This document shows positions 1 through 6,584 of a stretch of DNA of 32,952 bases, in pieces. Source of the stretch: a virus. Positions within the stretch are counted from its first letter, which is position 1; every line of letters starts with the position of its first letter. The notes under the pieces were generated by a model. The model did not search any database and was not told where the DNA came from. It was given only the letters and a program-made list of their open reading frames with translations. The stretch is taken from the IMG/VR virus record IMGVR_UViG_3300035684_000008, positions 1-32,952 of that record. One strand, given 5' to 3'. A program made the position numbers and the translations under genes.

Positions 1-1
1 C

Positions 2-214
2 TTCGTTATCCGGGTGCTATGGCGCGACACTAACGGTCACGACCGAGTCAGCGTGGCAAAGGGTGACGTCTTTCTTCGGGTTCTTCCGAAGGCGTATCAG
101 CCGCTAAACACGGTGAACAGTGACCCGAATTTCGGGTGGGAGTGGAGAGAGGGCGGACACCGGTACCGCGTGACCTCGAGCCTTCGCTCCTCCGTGGAGG
201 CCGACCGTGAGTGA
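2..214 (+). CDS. Unknown protein, 5' end outside the window
   Basis: The frame is open to the left edge of the window, so this is the C-terminal 70 or so residues of a longer gene; a GTG at 14 is only an internal candidate start. The visible part is soluble-looking and rich in Arg, Trp and Tyr, with no motif I recognise. The stop codon lies inside the first codons of the next gene (8-base overlap), so it is translated just ahead of the membrane protein and endolysin. It could be the last gene of a late transcription unit. Function unknown. Confidence 0.6.
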   Translation, partial: FVIRVLWRDTNGHDRVSVAKGDVFLRVLPKAYQPLNTVNSDPNFGWEWREGGHRYRVTSSLRSSVEADRE

Positions 215-431
215 CATGTGGGCGGCAGCCGTCGCGCTCCTCTCCCTCGTCGGCCTGATCGTCAAGCACGTCCTTAGCGACGAGGCGACCCGAAAGGTCG
301 AGAAGGCCTCGATCGACCGCGCGGCCGCGGAGGAGACCAAGAAAGTCGAGAGCGAGATCGAAGTTCAACCCGGGCTCACGGAAGGGCTCGGTAACGCCTG
401 GGAGGCGGCAGATGCAGAGGGTAAGGAGTAG
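207..431 (+). CDS. Small one-helix membrane protein (holin or inner-membrane spanin candidate)
   Basis: 74 residues from a GTG start that overlaps the previous stop. Residues about 5-22 form one hydrophobic segment (WAAAVALLSLVGLIV), followed by a highly charged Lys/Glu-rich helical stretch (about 24-55) and an acidic tail. A short protein with one N-terminal membrane helix and a charged helix, directly upstream of a lysin gene and overlapping it by 20 bases, fits either a single-span holin or an inner-membrane spanin. The sequence alone does not separate these. The position in a lysis cassette is the main argument. Confidence 0.6.
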   Translation: MSDMWAAAVALLSLVGLIVKHVLSDEATRKVEKASIDRAAAEETKKVESEIEVQPGLTEGLGNAWEAADAEGKE

Positions 432-876
432 GCTCGAGGCAGAGAAGCGGTACGGAGCGATCAAGGGTGGGGTATGGGCGAACGCCGCGAAGTGGCTGGC
501 GGTTCTCGAGATCCCCGAACGCCTCGGCGGCAAGTGGGTCAACAGCGCGACCCGGAAGCCGACCAACAAGATTTACTGTAACCGCGAGATTCACGCCCCG
601 CTCCTCGCCGCCCTCGAGGCGCTCGCGGCGCGCGGCCTGCTGGCACAGCTCAAGACCTTCGACGGGGCCTGGTCGATCCGGCCGGTCCGAGGATCCGAGC
701 TCCTCTCGACCCACGCCTACGGGCTAGCGATAGACCTGAACGCGGCCACGAACGCGCTGGGCGCGCGGCCCTCGCTGAGCAAGGAATTCGTCGCGTGCTT
801 TACTGAGCAGGGTTTCAGCTGGGGCGGAAACTTTCGGAGGCTCGACGGGATGCACTTTTCCCTTGCCTGGGAGTGA
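412..876 (+). CDS. M15-family peptidoglycan peptidase (endolysin)
   Basis: 154 residues. The C-terminal half carries the zinc-peptidase signature of the VanY / L-alanyl-D-glutamate peptidase group (M15): STHAYGLAIDLN at about 99-110 supplies His101 and Asp108, and DGMHF at about 145-149 supplies His148. These are the three expected zinc ligands. In this family the enzyme cuts peptide cross-links in peptidoglycan to release phage. No signal peptide is visible, so export would depend on a holin, and the preceding membrane protein is a candidate. Residues 1-60 have no recognised motif and may be a cell-wall-binding or family-specific N-terminus. The last 150 bases are overlapped on the opposite strand by a small Cys-rich frame. 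Confidence 0.85.
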   Translation: MQRVRSRLEAEKRYGAIKGGVWANAAKWLAVLEIPERLGGKWVNSATRKPTNKIYCNREIHAPLLAALEALAARGLLAQLKTFDGAWSIRPVRGSELLSTHAYGLAIDLNAATNALGARPSLSKEFVACFTEQGFSWGGNFRRLDGMHFSLAWE

Positions 877-954
877 GCACTCCGGGCAGCGGCGAACCGC
901 CGAGGTGAAGGGGATCGCCACGAGGCGACGACCGTTACAGCGAGAGCAAGTCAC
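724..954 (-). CDS. Small Cys-pair (zinc-ribbon-like) protein, antisense to endolysin 3' end
   Basis: 76 residues from a GTG start that overlaps the stop of the upstream ribbon-helix-helix gene by four bases (GTGA), a layout typical of translational coupling. The N-terminus has two Cys pairs, Cys3/Cys6 and Cys23/Cys26 (CSRC and CPEC), as in a small zinc ribbon. After about residue 30 there is no recognisable feature, and this part lies opposite the endolysin coding sequence. The Cys pairs and the coupled start support a real gene. The 150-base convergent overlap argues for caution; the true product may be mainly the N-terminal ribbon. Function unknown. Confidence 0.5.
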   Translation of the reverse strand: MTCSRCNGRRLVAIPFTSAVRRCPECSLPGKGKVHPVEPPKVSAPAETLLSKARDEFLAQRGPRAQRVRGRVQVYR

Positions 955-1139
955 CGACGCTTCCGGCAGTGGTCGACACAGGCGTGGATGATCATCGCGT
1001 TCAACGACACCTTCCGCTTCGCGGCCCGTCTCTCGAGCTCGTTCTTCAGGACGACGGGAAGCCGAACGAAGGTCCGCGTTTTACGGATAACGGGCGCGCG
1101 GTGGAGCGGGTCGAGGGCGTCAAGGTCTCGCTTTTTCAT
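951..1139 (-). CDS. Ribbon-helix-helix (Arc/CopG-type) DNA-binding protein
   Basis: 62 residues, very basic. After a short N-terminal arm comes a beta strand (TFVRLP, about 23-28) and two helices (VVLKNELERRAAKR, then SLNAMIIHACVDHCRKR), the order seen in dimeric Arc/MetJ/CopG repressors, whose strand pair inserts into the major groove. Likely a small transcription regulator. It is followed by the Cys-pair gene with a four-base overlap, so the two form a leftward operon. The ribosome site before the ATG is weak. No clear promoter was found in the roughly 100 bases upstream. Confidence 0.7.
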   Translation of the reverse strand: MKKRDLDALDPLHRAPVIRKTRTFVRLPVVLKNELERRAAKRKVSLNAMIIHACVDHCRKRR

Positions 1140-1236
1140 AGAACTGATTTCTCATGCTCCGCGACGACCTGCAATCCCAACCTGACGCCATGACCTCGCG
1201 CGTCCCTTTTTCCCTTTCCCATCCTCGGCGGCCCGG

Positions 1237-1258
1237 TTAAAAGCCTGCGCGTGCAGGC
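1237..1258 (-). terminator. Rho-independent terminator after the leftward zinc-binding gene
   Basis: Read leftward, a 6-base-pair stem (GCCTGC / GCAGGC, plus-strand 1243-1248 and 1253-1258) with a 4-base loop is followed by TTTT at 1242-1239. It starts two bases beyond the stop of the 1260-1580 gene. Confidence 0.55.
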
Positions 1259-1259
1259 G

Positions 1260-1580
1260 CTAATGACTTATCTCGGTGATCATTGGGTTCTCGTTCTCGC
1301 GTTCGCGTTCCTCGTTCTTTGGGGAATTTTCGATAGCCTCCGGACCCGCTACCTGCCCTGACAGGCAACCCCGGCAAATCCTTCCGTCATATTCCTTCGC
1401 GAGCTTATGGATCGGAACCTCTTGGCAGCGGATACAGATCCGCTTGGCGGTGGTGCACTTATACGGAATTGTCTTTCGCAGCTTGAGAACCTTCTTGCCG
1501 CCCGTCAACTGACTGGTGACTTCGAGCTTCTTTTTCCGCGGATTTTTCTTTCGCTTAAAGCTTCTTCCAACGAAACGCAT
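1260..1580 (-). CDS. Basic small protein with a CxxC...CxxC zinc ribbon
   Basis: 106 residues. The N-terminal 40 residues are strongly basic (clusters of Lys/Arg), followed by two Cys pairs, Cys49/Cys52 (CIRC) and Cys69/Cys72 (CRGC), 16 residues apart, which is the geometry of a treble-clef or zinc-ribbon fold. The tail is acidic (Glu/Arg/Asn-rich). The basic arm plus ribbon suggests nucleic-acid binding, perhaps a transcription or recombination accessory. That is inference; I do not recognise the family. It appears monocistronic: a -10-like TATAAT lies about 65 bases upstream and a terminator sits directly after the stop. A purine-rich site (AGAAGGAA) precedes the ATG. Confidence 0.65.
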   Translation of the reverse strand: MRFVGRSFKRKKNPRKKKLEVTSQLTGGKKVLKLRKTIPYKCTTAKRICIRCQEVPIHKLAKEYDGRICRGCLSGQVAGPEAIENSPKNEERERENENPMITEISH

Positions 1581-1646
1581 CGGGTTCTATTCCTTCTCTG
1601 CAGTTCTACGACCTGGTCGAGCGGGAAGCTCGGCCGGGCCGGGGGG

Positions 1647-1652
1647 ATTATA
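1647..1652 (-). promoter_or_regulatory. Candidate -10 box (TATAAT) for the 1260-1580 gene
   Basis: A perfect TATAAT on the minus strand, about 67 bases upstream of the ATG at 1580. The region where a -35 box would lie is all G/C and has no TTGACA-like sequence, so sigma-70 recognition is uncertain. Confidence 0.35.
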
Positions 1653-1654
1653 GC

Positions 1655-1672
1655 GGGGGGCCGGGGCCCCCC
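1655..1672. repeat. GC-only inverted repeat
   Basis: A perfect inverted repeat of 8 bases, GGGGGGCC-GG-GGCCCCCC, lies directly upstream of the candidate leftward -10 box. It could be an operator or simply a GC-rich hairpin. Confidence 0.5.
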
Positions 1673-2158
1673 TTGTGGGCAGGAAGCCCCGCGAGGACGT
1701 AGCGAAGCTAACTGCTCGGCCCGAAGGCAGAGACAGAAGCTCGCTCCCTCCAGCGAGATCGGCTCGAGCCGTCGCTTTCGGGAAGGAGTCACGCCGCTGG
1801 CCGCACTCCTCGGAGGGTTGCATTTCCGGGCGCCATGATCGCGAGCCCAGCTCCCTTGCGCCCATCCCCCGACTCGGGCTCTTGAGGGTCGTCCCTCTTA
1901 GCGGCGTACCAGTCGTCATCCAACTCATGGCTGACCCCGCAGAGCTAATCCGAGTCCTCGCTGGCGCTGGCCGACAAAGGGTAATCCATTCGGCCAACCA
2001 TCAGGAGCGCGCGGCTGTTGTTTGCATCTCCACCCACTCAGCGCCCCAACTTCCTTGAGGTGCCAAAGGTTCCGACTCCGAGAAAAAAGGGGTGGGAATA
2101 AGGAATTACGCGTGGTAATACTCGGCGCAATTCCTGTACTTTGGCGAGTCGGAATATC

Positions 2159-2211
2159 GCCCCATCCACGTGATTTGTAAAAATAAAATCCGTCGATGGG
2201 GCGTTTTTTTT
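2159..2211 (+). terminator. Strong rho-independent terminator (rightward)
   Basis: An 8-base-pair perfect stem, GCCCCATC (2159-2166) with GATGGGGC (2195-2202), extends to 12 pairs with one mismatch (CCACG/CGTCG). An AT-rich loop is followed by eight T residues at 2204-2211. It ends rightward transcription, although no confident gene lies directly upstream on this strand, so it may end an untranslated RNA or read-through from the lysis genes. Confidence 0.75.
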
Positions 2212-2414
2212 ATATCGCTCCGAGCTAGCTCGACGCGTAGGCGCGCAAAGATGGCGCTGGCGGATAGCGCCAACACAAATCACTTTTCTTTGCTCTCGAG
2301 CCGGAGGATAAATCTCCGCGCTAAGGCTGATCAATTTTTCCCGCGTGCTGCGACCACAGCTCCGGGACCGGGCTCGGGCGTCCTCGGCCTTAGCAATCTG
2401 AACCGCCCTGCCCA

Positions 2415-2460
2415 CCGCCCCCGCTGACCTGGCCCCGGCAGGTCCAGAAAGCGGGGGCGG
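2415..2460 (+). promoter_or_regulatory. Long GC-rich two-part hairpin just before the zinc-ribbon gene
   Basis: The 11-base arms CCGCCCCCGCT (2415-2425) and AGCGGGGGCGG (2450-2460) pair perfectly. Inside them GACCTG (2426-2431) pairs with CAGGTC (2439-2444). No T-run follows; instead a TATACT box (2464-2469) and an AAAGGAGG ribosome site come directly after. A cis-acting RNA or DNA element, or a T-less terminator, is possible. Confidence 0.5.
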
Positions 2461-2463
2461 AGT

Positions 2464-2481
2464 TATACTCGCCAAAGGAGG
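2464..2481 (+). promoter_or_regulatory. Ribosome binding site with overlapping -10-like box
   Basis: AAAGGAGG (2474-2481) is a near-consensus Shine-Dalgarno sequence just before the ATG at 2483. The spacing is very short, so the in-frame start might also be read at the GTG codon that follows. TATACT at 2464-2469 resembles a -10 box, with no obvious -35 upstream because that region is the hairpin. Confidence 0.45.
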
Positions 2482-2482
2482 A

Positions 2483-2674
2483 ATGGTGGAACGCTATGGA
2501 GATTGCCCGCGCTGTCGGGGCAAAGGAAAGATCACGATCAACCAGGTCGAAATCAAAGGCGAGGACGGAGAGACCGTTACGCCGGAGAAGGTCGAACAGA
2601 CGAAGGTCGAGCAGGAGTGCCCGCGATGCGGTGGCACCGGCTTCAGCGGCGATGCGATGGACCGCCGGGGCTGA
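2483..2674 (+). CDS. Small DnaJ-type zinc-ribbon protein
   Basis: 63 residues with two CxxCxGxG-like motifs, CPRCRGKGK (Cys8/Cys11) and CPRCGGTGF (Cys46/Cys49), the repeat found in the zinc domain of DnaJ and in many small phage proteins. One pair of motifs would bind a single zinc. The intervening 30 residues are acidic and charged. No J-domain is present, so it is not a chaperone homologue in full. A strong ribosome site precedes it, and it opens the rightward unit that continues into the RecT-like gene 23 bases downstream. Function unknown; nucleic-acid or protein contact through the ribbon is the usual guess. Confidence 0.75.
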   Translation: MVERYGDCPRCRGKGKITINQVEIKGEDGETVTPEKVEQTKVEQECPRCGGTGFSGDAMDRRG

Positions 2675-2697
2675 GGCCCGCGAGAAAGGGAAACGAG

Positions 2698-3756
2698 ATG
2701 AACCCGAATCAGCAGAATCAGAAGCAAGGGAATGGGCAACAGCAGAGGCCCGGTAACGGAGCGGGCCAGCTTCCGGCTCAGCGCCGCGACGTCGCGCCGA
2801 TGGAGATCGCAGGAGGCCGGCTGTTCATGCCGTCGCCGGCTCAGTGGGAGCAGCTCCGCGAGCTCGCGACCGCGGCCCATAAGTCGGGTATGCTCCCGAC
2901 GTCGATCCGGAACCCCGAGGCCGCGGCGATCGTCGCGCTGAAGGGATACGAGCTCGGGCTGACCTTCATGGAAGCGTTCGCCCATATCCACGTCATCAAC
3001 GGGAAGCCGACGATCTCACGCGAGATGATGGAGACTCTCGTTCTTCAGAATATTCCGGGCGCGGCCATCGAGTTCGTCGAGCTCCGGGATCCAGCCGGGA
3101 AGTTCCTCGGGATGAGGGCCGAGGGCCGCCGTCCGAACCGGAAGCCGGCGAGCTGGACGTTCACCCTCGAGGACGCCGCGCGCGCTAACCTCTTGGGTAA
3201 GGACGTTTGGAAGCAGTACCCTCAGGCGATGTGTCTCAACCGCGCGATCTCGGCGCTCTGTCGCGCCTACTTCCCGGACGGCCTCCGCGGCTGTTCCTAC
3301 ACGCCCGAGGAGCTCGAGCCGGCGATCGAAACGACCGGCCGTACGATCGGGCCGGAGGAGTACCGGCAGCCTTCCACGGAGGCGGCGCCGGCCGCGGTTT
3401 CGCCCGAGGTCCTGCCGCCGGAAACGAAAGCCGAGGAACAGGCTACAGCGCCGGCCCCGGGCCCCGGGCCTATGCCCACTCCGTCGCCGGGAAATAACGG
3501 CTACAGCCGGGCTACTCACCTCCGCGGCGTTGCTCGCGAGCAGGGCTATACCGACGCCCAGGTCGGCGACCTGATGGAGTTGATGTTCCGGACCCGGTTG
3601 CCGGCGGAACTCACCGACGAGCAGTTCATCGCGCTCACGAAGCACCTCCGCGAAGTACCGCCGCCGAAGCCGACCGCTGAAGCCGCTTCCTCGCCGGCCG
3701 CGGAGCCCGAGCAGGGAAAAATCGAATTCCCTTGGGAACCGGGCGCCGATGAGTAA
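2698..3756 (+). CDS. RecT-like single-strand annealing recombinase (probable)
   Basis: 352 residues from the ATG at 2698, chosen because AAAGGGAAACGAG precedes it; the frame is open further upstream but overlaps the zinc-ribbon gene. The core (about 45-210) shows the pattern seen in phage RecT/Bet-type proteins: PEAAAIVALKGYELGLTFMEA (about 73-93) and INGKPTISREMM (about 100-111), then an Arg/Ala-rich helix with FPDGLRGCSYTPEEL (192-206). Such proteins anneal complementary single strands during phage recombination. Residues 1-35 are Gln/Asn/Gly-rich and disordered. A Pro/Ala-rich linker (about 220-265) leads to a second helical segment and an acidic end (FPWEPGADE). The tail could be an interaction peptide. 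No exonuclease partner was seen nearby. RecT assignment is by pattern only. Confidence 0.6.
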   Translation: MNPNQQNQKQGNGQQQRPGNGAGQLPAQRRDVAPMEIAGGRLFMPSPAQWEQLRELATAAHKSGMLPTSIRNPEAAAIVALKGYELGLTFMEAFAHIHVINGKPTISREMMETLVLQNIPGAAIEFVELRDPAGKFLGMRAEGRRPNRKPASWTFTLEDAARANLLGKDVWKQYPQAMCLNRAISALCRAYFPDGLRGCSYTPEELEPAIETTGRTIGPEEYRQPSTEAAPAAVSPEVLPPETKAEEQATAPAPGPGPMPTPSPGNNGYSRATHLRGVAREQGYTDAQVGDLMELMFRTRLPAELTDEQFIALTKHLREVPPPKPTAEAASSPAAEPEQGKIEFPWEPGADE

Positions 3757-3823
3757 ACTATAGTTATAGAAGGGGCCAGGGACGGTCCCTTCATCACCCA
3801 CCCACCAAGGATGGAGTACCGCC
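3757..3823 (+). promoter_or_regulatory. Short intergenic with palindromic and hairpin elements
   Basis: Contains CTATAGTTATAG (two CTATA/TATAG half-sites) directly followed by GAAGGGG...GACGGTCCCTTC, which can form a hairpin of six pairs or more. It may hold a promoter for the HNH gene or a weak terminator; no T-run is present. AAGGATGGAG near the end is the probable ribosome site of the HNH gene. Confidence 0.3.
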
Positions 3824-4207
3824 TTGCTCGCTCATCTCAGCGATCGTGTCAGCGGCCGCGTGCCGCGCGGGCATCGCCGCTCGAAGGACTGGCCCCGGAC
3901 GCGGGCCGCTCATCTCGCCGCTCACCCCTACTGCGCCCTTTGTAAAGGAAAGGTGAAGCTCGAGGTTCACCACGTCCTGCCGTTTCACCTTCGACCGGAT
4001 CTCGAGCTCGAGCCATCGAACCTGATCACGCTTTGCGAGGCGAAACGCTTCGGCGTTACCTGCCACCAGTTCGTCGGGCACCTCGGGGACTACCGTTTAT
4101 ACAACCCCGATGTAGTGGCCGACGCCCGTATCTGGGCCGAAAAACTGCATGTAGCAAGGATAAGACTGGGCCGGGTCTGGCCGTTGGTCCCCGCGCCCTC
4201 CGTCTAA
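3824..4207 (+). CDS. HNH endonuclease
   Basis: 127 residues from a TTG start; an in-frame GTG at 3860 is an alternative. The HNH fold is readable: CALC (Cys37/Cys40) and then LEVHHVLPF (His49/His50), NLITLC (Asn66, Cys71) and CHQFVGH (Cys80/His81). The His-His pair gives the catalytic histidine and metal ligand, Asn66 is the N of HNH, and the Cys residues bind a structural zinc. Phage HNH proteins of this size either act as free-standing homing-type nucleases or assist the terminase in cutting DNA for packaging. Here it sits beside recombination genes, about 9 kb from the terminase, so its role is open. Confidence 0.85.
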   Translation: MLAHLSDRVSGRVPRGHRRSKDWPRTRAAHLAAHPYCALCKGKVKLEVHHVLPFHLRPDLELEPSNLITLCEAKRFGVTCHQFVGHLGDYRLYNPDVVADARIWAEKLHVARIRLGRVWPLVPAPSV

Positions 4208-4223
4208 CTTTGCGAGGTGGCAC

Positions 4224-4577
4224 GTGGGTGACTCTTTCGAGGAAAAGGATGACGATCAGAACCCTACCCTGCCGGTTCCGGTGGGATCGCGGCGCGTCTT
4301 CGCGGCGCCCGTCGCTGGCGCCACGAACCCGCGAGGTCAGCTCGAGATGAAGCAAGCCGACTGGCTGACCTGGGAACGCGCTGAGACTCTCGACGAGTGG
4401 GTCGTCCGGATGGTCCTGGAGAAGCGAACAAAAGAAGCGGACTTTCAGGCAGCGTTGCGGTACTTCGGTCGTACGAAATTCGAGCAGATCTGGCTCCAAT
4501 ATCTCGAACGAACGAAGGAGAAAGAAAAGGATGCCGTCGATAGAAGCGTCGCCCCGACCGATCCTCCCGGCCAGTAA
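4224..4577 (+). CDS. Unknown phage protein
   Basis: 117 residues from a GTG start with GCGAGGTGG upstream. The N-terminal 40 residues are acidic, then Pro/Ala-rich and probably disordered. Residues about 45-105 are mostly helical with Trp/Glu/Lys-rich composition (QADWLTWERAETLDEWVV). The C-terminus overlaps the next gene by 47 bases. No family recognised. Confidence 0.6.
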   Translation: MGDSFEEKDDDQNPTLPVPVGSRRVFAAPVAGATNPRGQLEMKQADWLTWERAETLDEWVVRMVLEKRTKEADFQAALRYFGRTKFEQIWLQYLERTKEKEKDAVDRSVAPTDPPGQ

Positions 4578-4929
4578 ATCGTGGATCCTCCGGCACGACG
4601 TCCGGAATAGCTGGGGTATCAAGCTAATCTATGACCACCTCGACGGGACTCGTCTGATCACCGCCGTCGAGCGGATCAAGGACAGCGGTCTCGAATATCA
4701 CGTCAGTATCTCGCAGAACGGCCGACGCGTCTCGAGCCAGCACGCGAGGCAGGTTCTCCTCGGACTCGATACGACGATCCGGGTCGAGGAGTGGCTCGAG
4801 GATAATCACCAGCCGGGGATCGCGCGGAACTTCTGGTGCCACACGGACCCGGCGAAACGGGCCCCCTGCCCGTGCGAAGCTACGGAGAAGCCTATCGCCG
4901 AGGGCGACTTCGTTTGGAGGCAGGTGTGA
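4531..4929 (+). CDS. Unknown phage protein
   Basis: 132 residues, with AGGAGAAAGAAAAGG upstream of the ATG. Composition and codon use match neighbouring genes although the first 47 bases overlap the previous frame. An alternating strand pattern (about 30-65) with LEYHVSISQNGRR is followed by an Arg/Glu-rich helix (VRVEEWL-like, about 83-92) and a His/Cys-bearing end (FWCHTDP, CPCEA). Cys residues in CPC might bind metal. It may be a small enzyme or DNA-associated accessory protein. No family recognised with confidence. Confidence 0.65.
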   Translation: MPSIEASPRPILPASKSWILRHDVRNSWGIKLIYDHLDGTRLITAVERIKDSGLEYHVSISQNGRRVSSQHARQVLLGLDTTIRVEEWLEDNHQPGIARNFWCHTDPAKRAPCPCEATEKPIAEGDFVWRQV

Positions 4930-5198
4930 GCCACGAATATACGGAGGGCCACGTCTTTACTGTGCCAAAAACGGGCTTCTATCAGGTCCGAGCCGCCGTA
5001 ACCCGCTACGAAAAGACCGGCCGTTTTGTGTGGCAGAAAAATCCGCGAAGGCGCTGGTACAGCTTCTGGAGGCCGAAGCAGATACTCGTTCCTGAGTTTC
5101 GCGCGGTGGAGGAATATAGCGGCTCGGAGGTAAAGCTTCTGGTTAAGGGCGAGGCGGTCGAACCCGTGTTACAGCCAATCCGGAGGATCGAGCCGTGA
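4926..5198 (+). CDS. Unknown small basic protein
   Basis: 90 residues. The GTG at 4926 is chosen because it overlaps the previous stop in a GTGA arrangement and has GGAGGCAG just upstream; the frame is open further upstream, but only inside the preceding gene. Beta-rich by eye, with a basic aromatic patch (KNPRRRWYSFWRPK, about 39-52), as in a small nucleic-acid-binding fold. No family recognised. The stop overlaps the next GTG start. Confidence 0.6.
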   Translation: MSHEYTEGHVFTVPKTGFYQVRAAVTRYEKTGRFVWQKNPRRRWYSFWRPKQILVPEFRAVEEYSGSEVKLLVKGEAVEPVLQPIRRIEP

Positions 5199-5710
5199 CG
5201 CTACTTCAAGCCAAAAGGATGTATAGGGTCAGCGGGATCCTCCGCGGGCCCTCGGAAAGAGGCAGACCTTACGAATGGCATCTCCCCGCCGAAAGCCCGG
5301 ACGTGGCCCTCGCGGCGGCCCTCGATCGCGCGCGGCTCGAGTTCGGCGCCCACCTCGTCGACGTCTCGGTCGTTGTGTTGGGGCCCCCCGTCGAGGCGAC
5401 TACCCTTGATGGAATGGCCGAGACCGACAGGCAGGTCCTAAAGGAGGTTCTCGGCCTGGATCCCGGTGCCTGGCTCGACTTCAAACCCTCCACCGATATC
5501 GGACACGCGATGTACGTCGTCACTTGGATGAGGCAGCACGGGTTCAAGTTCGTCCTCGCCGATACCTCGATCAGCGGAGTAGCTGCTGCCTCCGGCCCGT
5601 GGGCGTTTTTCGGCAGGTCGCGGGAGCGCGTACGGCCCATCCCGGGCTCTACCTTCGAGATAGCTATCTGTCTCGCCGCTGTCGAGGCCGTCAAGGCTTC
5701 GCGGGTCTAG
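5195..5710 (+). CDS. Unknown two-part phage protein
   Basis: 171 residues from a GTG start overlapping the previous stop (GTGA). It seems to have two parts. Residues 1-65 form an alpha/beta segment, with YEWHLPAESPDVALAAAL resembling small phage proteins in which a strand-helix unit precedes a helix of Ala/Arg. Residues about 75-171, from STDIGHAMYVVTWM to EIAICLAAVEAV, resemble in layout the short phage 'ABA sandwich' domains (a Ser-Thr-Asp opening and an Ala-Cys closing helix). The resemblance is by eye and not secure. Its 3' end overlaps the convergent glycosyltransferase gene by 20 bases. Confidence 0.65.
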   Translation: MTLLQAKRMYRVSGILRGPSERGRPYEWHLPAESPDVALAAALDRARLEFGAHLVDVSVVVLGPPVEATTLDGMAETDRQVLKEVLGLDPGAWLDFKPSTDIGHAMYVVTWMRQHGFKFVLADTSISGVAAASGPWAFFGRSRERVRPIPGSTFEIAICLAAVEAVKASRV

Positions 5711-6584
5711 CGCCCTCGGGATCCGGCTTCCGGAGTTCCTCGCGCAGCAGCTTGGGTACCGTATGCTTCCACGCCACCTTGTGGTGAAGCCGCGAGCTCC
5801 GGTCCTGGAGCATCGCTACGCGAACCGAGGAAGGCTGATACATGACCGAATAGAAGCTTTTTACGTACGTGCCCGACTCGAGGTACATCTCCGTCATCCC
5901 CCCAGCGTTTGCCTGAGTCTGCGTCTGCTCGAGGGTGATCTGGTTGGTGGTGAGGAGGAGGAGCCCGGTACTCGCGAGGCGGGTATAGGTATTGACGTCC
6001 TCATTCACGCGGCCGACGAACTGAAACCTCCGTTCGGTGCTACAGATGAAGGAGTTCATGCATTTGCGCTTGAGCTGGATCTTCTCGGCGAGCGCCGACT
6101 CGGGGCCACCGATGAAGTCCCCGCCCTGAGCGAACGCCAGTGACGCCGCCCCGGACCGAATATAGAACTCGAGGAGCGCCTCGAAAACGGCGTCGAGGTT
6201 CCGGATCACCTTCGGGTGATAGGTGAAGTCGTCGCCAAACCGGAACTGAAAATGCCGGTAGTCGTCGTCGAGCTGGATGAAGTAGCGGATCCCGAGCTGC
6301 TCCGCGATATCGAAGCTCGCGTTCCGGGCGTAGATGATAGCCCGGAGATCGTCGAAGTTGTCCCCGTTATCGAACGTCCGCGCTACGGCGCGCTTGTCGA
6401 ACACGATCACCTGATCGCCGAAGGTCTCGAGGTACTGCTCCCGCGTCGGGTCGAGGTCGTCGACGATCAGATAGATGGGGCCCGTATAGCCACAGCGCCG
6501 GAGCGAGTCGTAAGTAAAGACCCGATCGGGGCGCCCGTTGGTTAGGATGAACGCGACGAGGCGGTCTCCGGTATCATTCCGCAT
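5691..6584 (-). CDS. DXD glycosyltransferase, GT-A type (TET-associated-like candidate)
   Basis: 297 residues. The N-terminus has a Rossmann-like opening, FILTNGRPDRV (about 12-22) and IYLIVDD (37-43), followed by helices and the metal-binding motif FIQLDDDY (about 102-109), which matches the DXD site of GT-A glycosyltransferases that use nucleotide sugars. The pattern, NGRPD then VDD then LDDDY, resembles the phage glycosyltransferases described near TET/JBP enzymes, some thought to decorate modified bases. A protein or glycan target is also possible. No TET/JBP, thymidylate synthase-like or cytosine hydroxymethylase gene is in this window. The ATG lies within the ParB-like gene's end (11-base overlap), so both are translated together from a leftward promoter near 7540. 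Confidence 0.65.
   Translation of the reverse strand: MRNDTGDRLVAFILTNGRPDRVFTYDSLRRCGYTGPIYLIVDDLDPTREQYLETFGDQVIVFDKRAVARTFDNGDNFDDLRAIIYARNASFDIAEQLGIRYFIQLDDDYRHFQFRFGDDFTYHPKVIRNLDAVFEALLEFYIRSGAASLAFAQGGDFIGGPESALAEKIQLKRKCMNSFICSTERRFQFVGRVNEDVNTYTRLASTGLLLLTTNQITLEQTQTQANAGGMTEMYLESGTYVKSFYSVMYQPSSVRVAMLQDRSSRLHHKVAWKHTVPKLLREELRKPDPEGARPAKP

Larger units (their letters stand above)
1581..2158. other. Stretch without a convincing gene; possible degenerate frame on the minus strand
   Basis: No frame here has a good ribosome site plus protein-like composition over more than about 50 codons. On the minus strand one frame runs from a GTG at 2037, reads 30 codons, meets an amber stop at 1947-1945, and continues in the same frame to a TGA at 1791-1789. 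The second part contains an acidic segment (ELDDDWYAAKRDDPQEPE). This could be a gene broken by a nonsense mutation or chance. The plus strand is also open (1675-2058) with equally weak support. No tRNA-like T-arm or cloverleaf was recognised. Confidence 0.3.

Noticed and set aside
1675-2058. Plus-strand 127-codon frame in the gap
   Set aside because: No ribosome site, Arg/Ser/Pro-biased composition in the first two thirds, and a competing frame on the other strand; not supported as a gene.
2050-2100. Possible tRNA T-arm (GGTTCCGACTCC) near 2068
   Set aside because: The loop is one base too long and no acceptor, D or anticodon stems could be formed around it.
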